64,000 nucleotides of DNA from Streptomyces sp. SID12488. Lineage in GTDB: Bacteria; Actinomycetota; Actinomycetes; Streptomycetales; Streptomycetaceae. The position numbers were made by a program, and so were the translations under genes. The notes under the pieces are model-generated. The model worked only from the letters and a program-made list of their open reading frames with translations. It was not told the origin of the DNA and searched no databases. Below, piece after piece: positions 15,001 to 24,275 of the stretch; position 1 is the first letter of the stretch, and each line of letters starts with the position of its first letter. The stretch is from positions 40,066 through 104,065 of the forward strand of contig NZ_JAAGLT010000034.1 in the NCBI RefSeq assembly GCF_010548275.1. The letters run 5' to 3'.

Positions 15001-16647
15001 TCAGCTGACCTTGATCTCGCTGTACACGGGCAGGCTGAACGGGCTCAGGGCCACGTTGGAGAGGCGCTCCGAGTAGCCGGCGCTGCCGTTCTGGTACCAG
15101 AGCGGGATGGCGCCCATGTCGTCCCGCAGGACCTCCTCGGCCTGCTGGAACAGGCCGACGGCCTTGGCCCGGTCGGTCTCCGCGTTGGCCTGGTCGACGA
15201 GCTTGTCGAACTCCTTGCTGGTCCACTTGCCGTCGTTGGAGGAGGCGTTGGTGTAGTAGAGCGGCTGGAGGAAGTTCTGGATGAGCGGGTAGTCCATCTG
15301 CCAGCCTGCCCGGAAGGGACCCGACATCTTCGACTGGGTGATCTGGTTGCGGTAGTCGGCGAAGGTGCCGACGGGGTTGCCGACGCAGGCCTTGTCGTTG
15401 CCGAGCGCGTTGTTGACGCTGTTGCAGACCGCGTCGACCCACTGCTTGTGCGAGCCGGTGTCCGCGTTGTACGAGATCTTGACCTGGCCGCCGGGCAGGC
15501 CGCCGCCCTCCTCGATGAGCTTCTTGGCCGCCTTGGGGTCGTATTCGCAGGCGTCGCCGCACAGACCTTCCTTGAAGCCGCCCGCCACGCCGAGGACGGG
15601 TGAGGTCCAGTCGGAGGCGGGGGTGCGGGTCTTCTGGAAGATCGTGTCGGTGATCTGCTCGCGGTTGATCGCGCGGGAGAGCCCGGTGCGGACCTTCTCC
15701 ATGCCGGCCTTGTCCCAGTCCTTGTCGTAGAACGGGAAGGCGAGGGTCTGGATGATGCCGGCGGGGGTGTTGATGTACCGGTCGCCGAGGTCGCTCTTGG
15801 CGTTCGCCAGCTGGGCGGCGGGCACGTCGTCGACGAGGTCGAGGTTGCCGGCCATCAGGTCGGTGTAGGCGGTGTTGTTGTCGGTGTAGACCTTGAGGTC
15901 GACGCCGCCGTTCTGGGCCTTGTCCGTGCCGGAGTAGGCGTCCCATTTGCGCAGGGACATCTGGGAGCCCTTGGTGTACGAGTCGATCGAGTACGGGCCG
16001 TTGCCGACGGGCTTGCTCACCCAGGCCGCGTGGTCCTTGAAGAAGGCCTGGGGCAGCGGCGAGTAGGCCGCGTAGCCGAGGGTGTCGGGGAAGGTCGAGA
16101 ATTTCTGGTTGAGCTTGACGGTGAAGGTGTCGGTGCCGGTCACCTTGAGCCCGGAGAGGGTGTCGGCGGTCTGCTTGCTGCCGTCCTCGGGGTGCGCCTT
16201 GTCGTAGCCGTCGATGTAGCCGAAGAAGTACGCGTTCTTCTGGTTGTTCTTCAGGCTCGCGCCGTAGTTCCAGGCGTCGACGAACGACTTGGCGGTGACG
16301 GTCTCGCCGTTGCTGAACTTCCAGCCGCTCTTGATGGTGACGGTGAAGTTCTGCGAGTCGGTCGTCTCGATCTTCTCGGCCATCATGTTGTCGGCCTTGC
16401 CGGTCTTGGCGTCGTACCGCTTCAGACCGCGGAAGATCATGTCGAGCACCTTGCCGCCCTGCACCTCGTTCGTGTTGGCCGGCTCCAGCGGGTTCTGCGG
16501 GTCGCCCCAGGACGAGCTGAGGATGCCGGAGCCGTCACCGCTGCCGCTGCCGCCGCCGCTGTCGTCGTCACCGCCCCCGCAGGCGGTCGCCGTGAGGGCT
16601 ACCGCCACCGCGCATGCGGCCCATCGGGCGTGCGTGGCTCCACGCAT
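15001..16647 (-). CDS. oligopeptide-binding lipoprotein (SBP family 5)
   Basis: A 548-aa secreted solute-binding protein. The signal peptide ends in the lipobox TATAC-GG (lipidated Cys about residue 23), followed by an acidic Gly/Ser linker. The SBP_bac_5 body includes GLKRYDAKTGKADNMMAEKIE, WKFSNGETVTAKSFVDAWNYG and PVGNGPYSI. It captures peptides outside the membrane for the downstream permease. It is the first gene of the minus-strand operon, divergent from the bldK-like cluster. By recollection it corresponds to the importer next to bldK in S. coelicolor. The start is confirmed by GGAGGCACTCC upstream of the ATG. Confidence 0.92.
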   Translation of the reverse strand: MRGATHARWAACAVAVALTATACGGGDDDSGGGSGSGDGSGILSSSWGDPQNPLEPANTNEVQGGKVLDMIFRGLKRYDAKTGKADNMMAEKIETTDSQNFTVTIKSGWKFSNGETVTAKSFVDAWNYGASLKNNQKNAYFFGYIDGYDKAHPEDGSKQTADTLSGLKVTGTDTFTVKLNQKFSTFPDTLGYAAYSPLPQAFFKDHAAWVSKPVGNGPYSIDSYTKGSQMSLRKWDAYSGTDKAQNGGVDLKVYTDNNTAYTDLMAGNLDLVDDVPAAQLANAKSDLGDRYINTPAGIIQTLAFPFYDKDWDKAGMEKVRTGLSRAINREQITDTIFQKTRTPASDWTSPVLGVAGGFKEGLCGDACEYDPKAAKKLIEEGGGLPGGQVKISYNADTGSHKQWVDAVCNSVNNALGNDKACVGNPVGTFADYRNQITQSKMSGPFRAGWQMDYPLIQNFLQPLYYTNASSNDGKWTSKEFDKLVDQANAETDRAKAVGLFQQAEEVLRDDMGAIPLWYQNGSAGYSERLSNVALSPFSLPVYSEIKVS

Positions 16648-16796
16648 GGAGTGCCTCCAGTTCAGTGCGCCGTACCGTTACCGGCAAATATCGGTGCACA
16701 GCACCCATACCGCACGTCTACTCGGCCCGTCCGGGTTTCCCTCCCGCTTTGGTCATGGCCGTCCAAAGCCGACCCAAGTGACGCACCACCCTCGGG

Positions 16797-16844
16797 TCAA
16801 AGGACAAAAGTCCAGATCAAAGGCGTCAACGAAGCATTGACGCC
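16797..16844. promoter_or_regulatory. repeat-rich divergent control region of two importer operons
   Basis: TCAAAGG occurs twice, exactly 20 bp apart (16797 and 16817), followed by a perfect inverted repeat GGCGTCAA / TTGACGCC (16822-16829 and 16837-16844, 7-nt spacer). The site lies in the AT-richer 280-bp gap between the SBP gene (leftward) and the bldK-like permease gene (rightward). A shared operator is likely; no promoter could be fixed. Confidence 0.5.
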
Positions 16845-16927
16845 GACTGAACCGGCGCTGAAAAGTCGCATTCAGCCCGCTGTTCTGCTGTACGCGGGAT
16901 CCCTCACCACTCCGGGCCTGGAGCACC

Positions 16928-17956
16928 ATGACCTCGCCTATGCCTTCCGCCACCGCACCCCAGGTGACGGCCGATTCCGGTGCCGCAGGGCCGACGCCAT
17001 CCGCGCCTGCCCGCGGCGGCACCGGCCGCTCGCCGGGGCGGATCGCCTGGCTGCGCTTCCGGCGCGACCGCACCGGGGTCGTCTCGGCCGTCGTGGTCGT
17101 GCTGTTCTTCGCGGCGGGTATCGGCGCCCCGCTGATCTCCAAGCTCTACGGCAAGGACCCGTACACGACGTACGGCCAGAACGGCACCGGTCTGCTCAAC
17201 GAGTTCGGGTTCCCGATCCGGCCCAACGGCGGCATCAGCGGCGGCTTCTGGTTCGGGGTCGAGCCGCAGCTCGGCCGGGACGTCTTCACCCTGCTGATCT
17301 ACGGCATCCGCAACTCGCTGCTCATCGCCACGGTGACGACAGCGCTGGTCACCCTGTTCGGCATCGCCGTCGGTCTCACCGCCGGCTATCTGGGCGGGCG
17401 GATCGACAGCTTCGTCGGCCGGGTCATCGACATCCTGCTGGCGTTCCCCTCCACCCTGTTCTTCATCGCCTTCTGGCCGGTGATGATCTCGATCCTCGTG
17501 TCGCCGGAGGAGAACACCCCGACCTGGCTGACCGTCGTCAGCCTCATCTCCGTGATGACCGCGTTCGGCTGGGCGCCCCTGGCCCGGCTGCTGCGCGGTG
17601 AGGTACTCGCCCTGCGCGAACGGGAGTTCGTCGAGTCCGCCAAGGTCACCGGCGCCTCACCGGCCCGGATCGTGTTCCGGGAACTGCTGCCCAACCTGTG
17701 GACCCCGATCCTCATCCAGGCCACCCTCGCGCTGCCCATGTACGTCACCACCGAGGCGGCGCTCGCCTTCCTCGGGGTCGGGCTCAGCGACCCCACACCC
17801 GACTGGGGCGTGATGATCCAGCGCGGGGCGCAGGTCTACCAGAACGACATCACCTACATGCTCTTCCCCGGCCTGTCGATGGTGATCTTCGTGATCGCCT
17901 TCAACCTTCTCGGCGACTCCGTACGCGACGCACTGGACCCGAAGACCAGGCGCTGA
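16928..17956 (+). CDS. bldKA-like peptide importer permease, OppC type
   Basis: A 342-aa permease closely resembling BldKA of this window (28334-29380). Shared stretches include RDRTGV, WFGVEPQ-GRD, LREREFVE-AKV-GASP-RIV and PTPDWG, and the end LGDSVRDALDPKTRR. It has six predicted helices after a cytoplasmic N-terminus and an extra-large first external loop. GGAG lies 4 nt before the ATG. It is the first gene of a four-gene cluster in the same order as bldKA-D, on the opposite strand. Confidence 0.9.
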   Translation: MTSPMPSATAPQVTADSGAAGPTPSAPARGGTGRSPGRIAWLRFRRDRTGVVSAVVVVLFFAAGIGAPLISKLYGKDPYTTYGQNGTGLLNEFGFPIRPNGGISGGFWFGVEPQLGRDVFTLLIYGIRNSLLIATVTTALVTLFGIAVGLTAGYLGGRIDSFVGRVIDILLAFPSTLFFIAFWPVMISILVSPEENTPTWLTVVSLISVMTAFGWAPLARLLRGEVLALREREFVESAKVTGASPARIVFRELLPNLWTPILIQATLALPMYVTTEAALAFLGVGLSDPTPDWGVMIQRGAQVYQNDITYMLFPGLSMVIFVIAFNLLGDSVRDALDPKTRR

Positions 17957-18023
17957 ACAACGGCGCCGGCCTCCTCCCCCGCACGGGAACCACCCCTTCT
18001 CCCTGATTCAGGCAGGACACCCC

Positions 18024-19808
18024 ATGTCTCTCTCCCGCAGAAACTTCGTCATCGCCACCTCGGTAGCCGCCGGCGGCTCCATGGCCCTGTCCGCGTGCAG
18101 CAGCGGTGGGGGAGGCGGTGGCGGTACGTCCGGGGGCGGCGCGGCCGGGACGAGCAAGTTCGCGACGGTCAGCATCGGCACCAAGACGGACTCCACCGGG
18201 CCCGCCCCGGAGATCCCGGGGGCGAAGAAGGGCGGCACGATCCGGCCGATCGGCCCGCAGGACTTCTCGCACCTCGACCCGCAGCGCATCTACTACTCGT
18301 GGAACTCCGAGGTCGGCAACCTCTACATCCGCTGTCTGACCGGCTACCGCGTCGACGGCGGCGCGATGAAGCTCGTCGGCGACCTCGCCACCGACACCGG
18401 CACCATGGCGGACGGCGGCAAGACCTGGACCTTCACCCTGAAGGACGGGCTGAAGTGGGAGGACGGCAGCGAACTGACCGTCGAGGACGTCCGGCACGGC
18501 ATCGAGCGCGGCTTCGCCACCTTCACCACCGAGGGCGCCACCTACCTCCAGGCCGCGCTGACCGGCACCAACGACTTCCGCTCGGTCTACAAGGGCCCGT
18601 ACAGCGGCAAGCACCTCGACTCGGTCGTCACGGACACCGCGAAGAAGACGATCACCTTCCACCTCAAGACGGCCCGCCCGGACCTCAACTGGACGCTGGC
18701 CATGCAGTCGTACGGAGCGGTGCCCGCCAAGCACGACACCAAGGAGAAGTACGACAAAGACCCCTTCTCCTGCGGGCCCTACCGGCTCTCCCAGCACTCC
18801 GTCGACAAGTCGCTGACGATGGTCCGCAACACCCACTGGGACCCGGCGACCGACCCGATCCGCAACGCCTACCCGGACTCGTTCGCCTTCGAGTTCGGCC
18901 CCGAGGCGCTCCAGAGCACCGACCGGCTGATCGCGGACTCCGGGACCGACCAGTACGCGGTGATGGCGTACAGCGGAGTGCCCGCCGAGCGCATCCAGAA
19001 GGTGCTGACGACGCCCGCGCTGAAGAGCCGTACCGTCGACGGACTGCTGACGGGCCTGTACTACTACGCCATCAACTGCAAGCGGATCACCGACCTGAAG
19101 GTCCGTCAGGCGCTCAACTACGCCTGGCCGTTGCAGCAGATCCGGACCATCTACGGCGGCCCGTCAGCCGGCGACTACGCCACCACGATCCTCGGCCCGG
19201 ACATGGCGGGCCGGGTGAAGTTCGACGTCTACGGCAAGCTGACGAAGCCGCAGGGCGACACCGCGAAGGCGAAGGCGCTGCTGAAGGAGGCCGGCAAGCT
19301 CGGCCAGAAGATCGTCTACACCTACCCGCAGGGCGGCAACGACGCCTACGAGAAGACCAAGGTCGTCATCGCCAACGCCCTGAAGGAGGCGGGCTTCGAC
19401 CCGGTGATCAAGCCGGTGGAGTCGACCAGCTACTACGACCAGATCCAGCAGGTCGACAACTCCTTCGACGTGATGTGGTTCGGCTGGTCCCCCGACTGGC
19501 CGACCGGCTACACGATGCTCCAGCCCCTCTTCGACGGCCGGGTCATCGCCAACGGCGCGAACAACGTCTCGCAGCTGAAGGTGAACTGGGTCGACGCGGC
19601 GATCGACAAGGCCGCGGCCATCACCGACCCGACGAAGGCCGACGCGGCGTGGGCGGCACTGGACAAGGAGCTCATGGAGAAGGAGGCGCCGATCATCCCC
19701 GAGACGTACCAGCGCCGCTTCTACCTGTACGGCAGCAAGGTGGGTGGCACGGAGTACGACCCCCTGAACTCGTCGTTCGTCCTCTACAAGCTGTACGCCA
19801 AGGCATAG
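18024..19808 (+). CDS. bldKB-like peptide-binding lipoprotein, Tat-type signal
   Basis: A 594-aa SBP_bac_5 protein with a twin-arginine-like start (MSLSRRNFVIATSVAAGG) ending in the lipobox ALSAC, so it is a Tat-exported lipoprotein candidate. BldKB (26434-28230) instead has an ordinary Sec-type lipoprotein signal. The body parallels BldKB: HLDP-x-x-IY, LVGDLATD, DGGKTWT-x-TLKDG, GKHL and GPYRLS. It is the binding protein of the bldK-like cluster. AGGA lies 7 nt upstream of the ATG. A stem-loop within a dispersed repeat follows the gene. Confidence 0.9.
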   Translation: MSLSRRNFVIATSVAAGGSMALSACSSGGGGGGGTSGGGAAGTSKFATVSIGTKTDSTGPAPEIPGAKKGGTIRPIGPQDFSHLDPQRIYYSWNSEVGNLYIRCLTGYRVDGGAMKLVGDLATDTGTMADGGKTWTFTLKDGLKWEDGSELTVEDVRHGIERGFATFTTEGATYLQAALTGTNDFRSVYKGPYSGKHLDSVVTDTAKKTITFHLKTARPDLNWTLAMQSYGAVPAKHDTKEKYDKDPFSCGPYRLSQHSVDKSLTMVRNTHWDPATDPIRNAYPDSFAFEFGPEALQSTDRLIADSGTDQYAVMAYSGVPAERIQKVLTTPALKSRTVDGLLTGLYYYAINCKRITDLKVRQALNYAWPLQQIRTIYGGPSAGDYATTILGPDMAGRVKFDVYGKLTKPQGDTAKAKALLKEAGKLGQKIVYTYPQGGNDAYEKTKVVIANALKEAGFDPVIKPVESTSYYDQIQQVDNSFDVMWFGWSPDWPTGYTMLQPLFDGRVIANGANNVSQLKVNWVDAAIDKAAAITDPTKADAAWAALDKELMEKEAPIIPETYQRRFYLYGSKVGGTEYDPLNSSFVLYKLYAKA

Positions 19809-19811
19809 GCC

Positions 19812-19886
19812 GGTTCATTTACTGCGGGCCGGTGGGGGCTGGTCGCGCAGTTCCCCGCGCCCCTTGACGGGGCGCCCCCGCCCCGC
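19812..19886 (+). repeat. dispersed Streptomyces intergenic element between SBP and permease
   Basis: The segment GGTCGCGCAGTTCCCCGCGC followed by a hairpin and a C-rich run is a sequence I recognise as recurring between genes in many Streptomyces genomes. Here it sits inside an operon. Only one copy was found in this window. Confidence 0.55.
19857..19875 (+). terminator. intra-operon stem-loop after the bldKB-like gene
   Basis: GCGCCCC and GGGGCGC pair perfectly around TTGAC, 49 nt after the SBP stop and 87 nt before the permease start. It probably reduces read-through to the permease gene. Confidence 0.6.
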
Positions 19887-19962
19887 ACAACCCGACCACC
19901 CCGGCACCGGTCCCGCCCACCAGGGACCGGTGCCGGGGGTTCCGCCAGGGAATCCGATCGCC

Positions 19963-20946
19963 ATGTTCCGCTTCATCCTCCGCCGGACACTCAGCGCGCT
20001 GATGATCCTCCTCGTCATCAGCGCGATCACCTTCGTCCTCTTCTACGTCGCCCCGCGCGACCCGGCCCGCAGCGCCTGCGGCAAGCTCTGCACCCCGGAG
20101 ACGCTCGCGCTCGTCCGGCGCAACCTGGGCATCGACGACCCGCTGCCGGTGCAGTACTGGCACTGGCTGGCAGGCGTGTTCGTGGGCCGCGACTACACCG
20201 GCCTCGGCCACTGCGCGGCGCCCTGCCTCGGCTACTCCTTCACCAACCACGAGCCGGTCCTCGGCCTGATCACCAACCGCTTCCCCACCACGCTCTCCCT
20301 CACCCTGGGCAGCACGGTGGTCTTCGTGGTCCTCGGTGTCGGTACGGGCATGCTCGCGGCGGTGAAGCAGGGCCGGGCCCTGGACAAGATCGCGTCGTCG
20401 CTCTCGCTGATCGGCTCGTCCCTGCAGATCTACATCGTCGGCGTGGTGGCCATGTACTACCTCTCCGACCAGTGGGGCATCCTCCCCCGCCCCCAGGACA
20501 GCGTCGGCTTCTCCCAGGACCCGGTCGCCTGGTTCAAGGGCCTGCTGCTGCCCTGGTTCGTCCTCGCGATCATCTTCACCGCCAACTACACCCGGATGAC
20601 CCGCTCCCAGCTCGTGGAGACCCTCGCCGAGGACTACGTCCGTACGGCCCGCGCGAAGGGCCTGTCCCGCCGCACGGTGTTCTTCCGGTTCGCCTGGCGG
20701 GGCGCGATGGGCCCGATCGTCACGATCCTGGGCCTCGACATCGGCTATCTGCTCGGCGGCGCGATCATCACCGAGGAGACCTTCGGCCTGCACGGCATCG
20801 GCGCCCTGTCCATCAAGGCGGTACGGGACAACGACCTGCCGCTGCTGCTGGGGGTCGTCCTGGTGGCCGCGGCGGCGATCGTCGTGGCGAACATCGTGGT
20901 GGACGCGGTGTACGCGCTGATCGACCCGCGGATCAGGCTGGCGTAG
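19963..20946 (+). CDS. bldKC-like peptide importer permease, OppB type
   Basis: A 327-aa permease starting MFRFILRRTLSALMILLVIS, very like BldKC (MFQFILRRTVGAVVTLFLIG). The first external loop has two Cys pairs, SACGKLCTP and GHCAAPCLGYSF, conserved in BldKC. The EAA loop is RTARAKGLSRRTVFFRFAWRGAMGP and the end is DAVYALIDPRIRLA. ATG 19963 is chosen by homology to BldKC, with AGGGA about 10 nt upstream. It is separated from the SBP gene by the dispersed element. Confidence 0.9.
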   Translation: MFRFILRRTLSALMILLVISAITFVLFYVAPRDPARSACGKLCTPETLALVRRNLGIDDPLPVQYWHWLAGVFVGRDYTGLGHCAAPCLGYSFTNHEPVLGLITNRFPTTLSLTLGSTVVFVVLGVGTGMLAAVKQGRALDKIASSLSLIGSSLQIYIVGVVAMYYLSDQWGILPRPQDSVGFSQDPVAWFKGLLLPWFVLAIIFTANYTRMTRSQLVETLAEDYVRTARAKGLSRRTVFFRFAWRGAMGPIVTILGLDIGYLLGGAIITEETFGLHGIGALSIKAVRDNDLPLLLGVVLVAAAAIVVANIVVDAVYALIDPRIRLA

Positions 20947-20955
20947 GGGGACTCG

Positions 20956-22005
20956 ATGACCTCACCGCACGCCCCGCCGCCGGCCGAGCCCTTCCTCTCC
21001 GTGCGGGACCTGAAGGTGCACTTCACCACCGACGACGGTGTGGTGCGGGCGGTGGACGGGCTGTCCTTCGACGTCGAACGGGGCAGGACCCTGGGCATCG
21101 TCGGCGAGTCCGGCTCGGGCAAGTCGGTGACGAACCTGGCGATCCTGGGCCTGCACGACCGTACGCGCACGACACTGTCCGGCGAGATCCTGCTGGACGG
21201 CAAGGAGTTGCTGACGGCGCGGGAGCGGGAACTGGAGAAGCTGCGAGGCAGCAGGATGGCGATGATCTTCCAGGACGCGCTGACGTCCCTGTCGCCGTTC
21301 CACACGGTGGGCCGCCAGATCGCGGAGACATACACCAAGCACACGGGCGCGTCCCGACGGGAATCAAGGGCCCGTGCAGTGGAGATGCTGAGGCGCGTCG
21401 GCATCCCGCAACCGGCACTCCGCGCCGACGACTACCCCCACCAGTTCTCCGGCGGTATGCGCCAACGGGCGATGATCGCCATGGCGTTGGTGTGCGACCC
21501 CGAACTCCTGATCGCCGACGAGCCGACGACATCCCTGGACGTCACGGTCCAGGCCCAGATCATGGACCTGCTGGGGGACCTCCAGCAGGAGTTCGGCACG
21601 TCGATCGTCTTCATCACGCACGACCTCGGGGTCATCTCCCGTATGGCTGACGACATCCTGGTGATGTACGCGGGCCGGGCGGTGGAGCGAGGCACCCGGG
21701 CCGAGGTACTGAGGACGCCTGAACACCCTTACACCTGGGGCCTGTTGGGCTCGATGCCGACGCTGCGCGCCCCGGTGGACGTGCCGCTGTCCCCGATCCC
21801 GGGCACTCCCCCGTCACTCCTCGACCCGCTCCCGGGCTGCCGCTTCGAGCCGCGCTGCGCGTTCACGGAGCAGGTCCCGGAGGGCCACTGCGCGAGCCGA
21901 CGCCCCCTCCTGCCCCGTACGGCAGCCCACGGCGCGGCCTGCCATCTGACGCCGGTCCAGCGTGGGGAGTACTACCTGGACTACGTGGGTGCGGACACAA
22001 GATGA
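20956..22005 (+). CDS. bldKD-like peptide importer ATPase, OppD type
   Basis: A 349-aa ATPase with Walker A GESGSGKSV, signature FSGGMRQRAMIAMALVC, Walker B LLIADEPTTSLDV, switch FITHDLGV, and the Cys motif LPGCRFEPRCAF...GHC. It is nearly collinear with BldKD. It starts 9 nt after the permease gene. No OppF/BldKE partner follows; the next gene is a Uma2 protein with its own promoter. Heteromeric importers of this type need two ATPases, so this subunit may act as a homodimer or borrow BldKE or the 10930-12042 ATPase. Confidence 0.9.
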   Translation: MTSPHAPPPAEPFLSVRDLKVHFTTDDGVVRAVDGLSFDVERGRTLGIVGESGSGKSVTNLAILGLHDRTRTTLSGEILLDGKELLTARERELEKLRGSRMAMIFQDALTSLSPFHTVGRQIAETYTKHTGASRRESRARAVEMLRRVGIPQPALRADDYPHQFSGGMRQRAMIAMALVCDPELLIADEPTTSLDVTVQAQIMDLLGDLQQEFGTSIVFITHDLGVISRMADDILVMYAGRAVERGTRAEVLRTPEHPYTWGLLGSMPTLRAPVDVPLSPIPGTPPSLLDPLPGCRFEPRCAFTEQVPEGHCASRRPLLPRTAAHGAACHLTPVQRGEYYLDYVGADTR

Positions 22006-22029
22006 CACGAAGGACCTGATCGCTACTCT
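22002..22029 (+). promoter_or_regulatory. leaderless promoter of the second Uma2 gene
   Basis: -35 ATGACA (22002-22007, 5 of 6 match to TTGACA), a 16-bp spacer, and -10 TACTCT (22024-22029), ending 6 nt before the ATG. It overlaps the end of the upstream ATPase gene. Confidence 0.6.
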
Positions 22030-22035
22030 TTGGGT

Positions 22036-22620
22036 ATGGACTACGCGAAGATGCGCGCGATCGCCGAGGAGCTGACGGCCTACGCCGAAGAGCTCGAAGG
22101 GACCTGGAACGTCGAGATCGGCCCTTCGGGCCCCTTCCTGGCCATGATGAGCCCGTCGAAGCGTCACGAGGGCACGATCCGCCGTATCTGCAAGCAGCTG
22201 GACGAGCAGCTCCTCACCACGCACCCCGGTTACATCTGCGCGACCGGCCCCGAGATCGAGCACCCGGCCATAAGCCGTATGCGCCGCCCGGATGCCGTCG
22301 TCATCCCCGAGGACGTCCTCGACGAGGAGGGACTCGCCGTCGACGCGACCCAGGTGCTTGCGGTCATCGAAATCGTCTCGCCGTCCAACCCGAACAACGA
22401 CTACGGCGAGAAGCTGACCGAGTACCCCGCGATGGGCATCGCCCACTACATGATCGTCGATCCCCGCACGGGCACCATCGAGGTGCACTCCGACCCGTGC
22501 AAGGGCCGCTACGAGCGCAAGGACCCCTACATCTTCGGCGACCCGGTGCCGGTCGGCCCCTGGACCGTGCAGACCCACGCGTTCCGCCGCTACGGGAAGG
22601 CCGGGAACGACCCGAGCTGA
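22036..22620 (+). CDS. Uma2 family putative endonuclease
   Basis: A 194-aa Uma2 (DUF820) protein. Signatures are MMSPSKRHEG, RRPDAVVIPEDV, AVIEIVSPSNPNNDYGEKL and MIVDPRTGTIEV, matching the PD-(D/E)xK-like core (Asp of RRPDA, Glu of VIEIVS). Biological role is unknown. ATG 22036 is preferred over the in-frame TTG two codons earlier because TACTCT lies 6 nt before it and there is no Shine-Dalgarno sequence. It is diverged from the Uma2 protein at 187-789 but clearly related. It is convergent with the VOC gene, 13 bp apart. Confidence 0.85.
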   Translation: MDYAKMRAIAEELTAYAEELEGTWNVEIGPSGPFLAMMSPSKRHEGTIRRICKQLDEQLLTTHPGYICATGPEIEHPAISRMRRPDAVVIPEDVLDEEGLAVDATQVLAVIEIVSPSNPNNDYGEKLTEYPAMGIAHYMIVDPRTGTIEVHSDPCKGRYERKDPYIFGDPVPVGPWTVQTHAFRRYGKAGNDPS

Positions 22621-22633
22621 ACGCCACCGACGG

Positions 22634-23011
22634 TCAGCCCAGTTCCCCGCGCTCCACGCAGAACTCGTTGCCCTCCGGGTCGGCCATGAGCACCCATCCG
22701 CCGCCGTCGGGCCTGCGGTGGTCAGCGACGACCCGGGCCCCGAGGGAGACCACCCGCTCGACCTCCTCGTCCCGGGTGCGCCCGTGCGGTCGCAGGTCGA
22801 GATGCAGGCGGTTCTTCACCGCCTTGCCCTCCGGCACCTGGATGAACAGCAGCGTGGGGCCACCGTCCGGGTCCTGGAGCACCGCCTCCGGGTCGCCGGG
22901 CTTGTCGTCGTCGGCGAGCGGGCGGCCGAACACCGCGCTCCAGAACAGGCCGAGATCGTAGGGGTCACCGGTGGTGTCGAAGGTGATGTTGTGGATCGTC
23001 GGGAAAGACAA
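22634..23011 (-). CDS. VOC (glyoxalase/bleomycin-resistance fold) protein
   Basis: A 125-aa single VOC-domain protein: TIHNITFDTTGDPYDLGLFWSAVFGRPL, TLLFIQVPEGKAVKNRLHLDLRP (the metal-site His-Leu-Asp-Leu pattern), and the end VLMADPEGNEFCVERGE (Glu in GNEFC). Such proteins bind or detoxify small molecules; the substrate is unknown. The start is set at TTG 23011 because GGAGG lies exactly 5 nt upstream and the domain begins at once; the frame is open to 23116 without another signal. Confidence 0.82.
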   Translation of the reverse strand: MSFPTIHNITFDTTGDPYDLGLFWSAVFGRPLADDDKPGDPEAVLQDPDGGPTLLFIQVPEGKAVKNRLHLDLRPHGRTRDEEVERVVSLGARVVADHRRPDGGGWVLMADPEGNEFCVERGELG

Positions 23012-23089
23012 CGAGGCCTCCAGGCCATGTGAGGGATACCGCCTCGCAGCGTCCCCGACCCTGCGCCCGCGTGTCGAACGAATAAAAAC

Positions 23090-23123
23090 CGGGGGTGAGG
23101 AGCTGCTGCTCCTCACCCCCGGC
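23090..23123 (-). terminator. Rho-independent terminator of the bldK operon
   Basis: A 15-bp perfect stem (CCGGGGGTGAGGAGC / GCTCCTCACCCCCGG) with a 4-nt loop, followed on the minus strand by TTTTTATTC. It begins 20 nt after the bldKE stop. This is the best intrinsic terminator in the window. Confidence 0.9.
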
Positions 23124-23143
23124 CGACTCCACGTCTGGGAGCC

Positions 23144-24262
<1,119 letters not shown>

Positions 24263-24275
24263 GTCTCGGTGCTCC

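Noticed and set aside
23012..23116. Longer N-terminus for the VOC protein
   Set aside because: The extension is Ser/Arg-rich, lies over the bldK terminator and has no start signal; GGAGG precedes TTG 23011.
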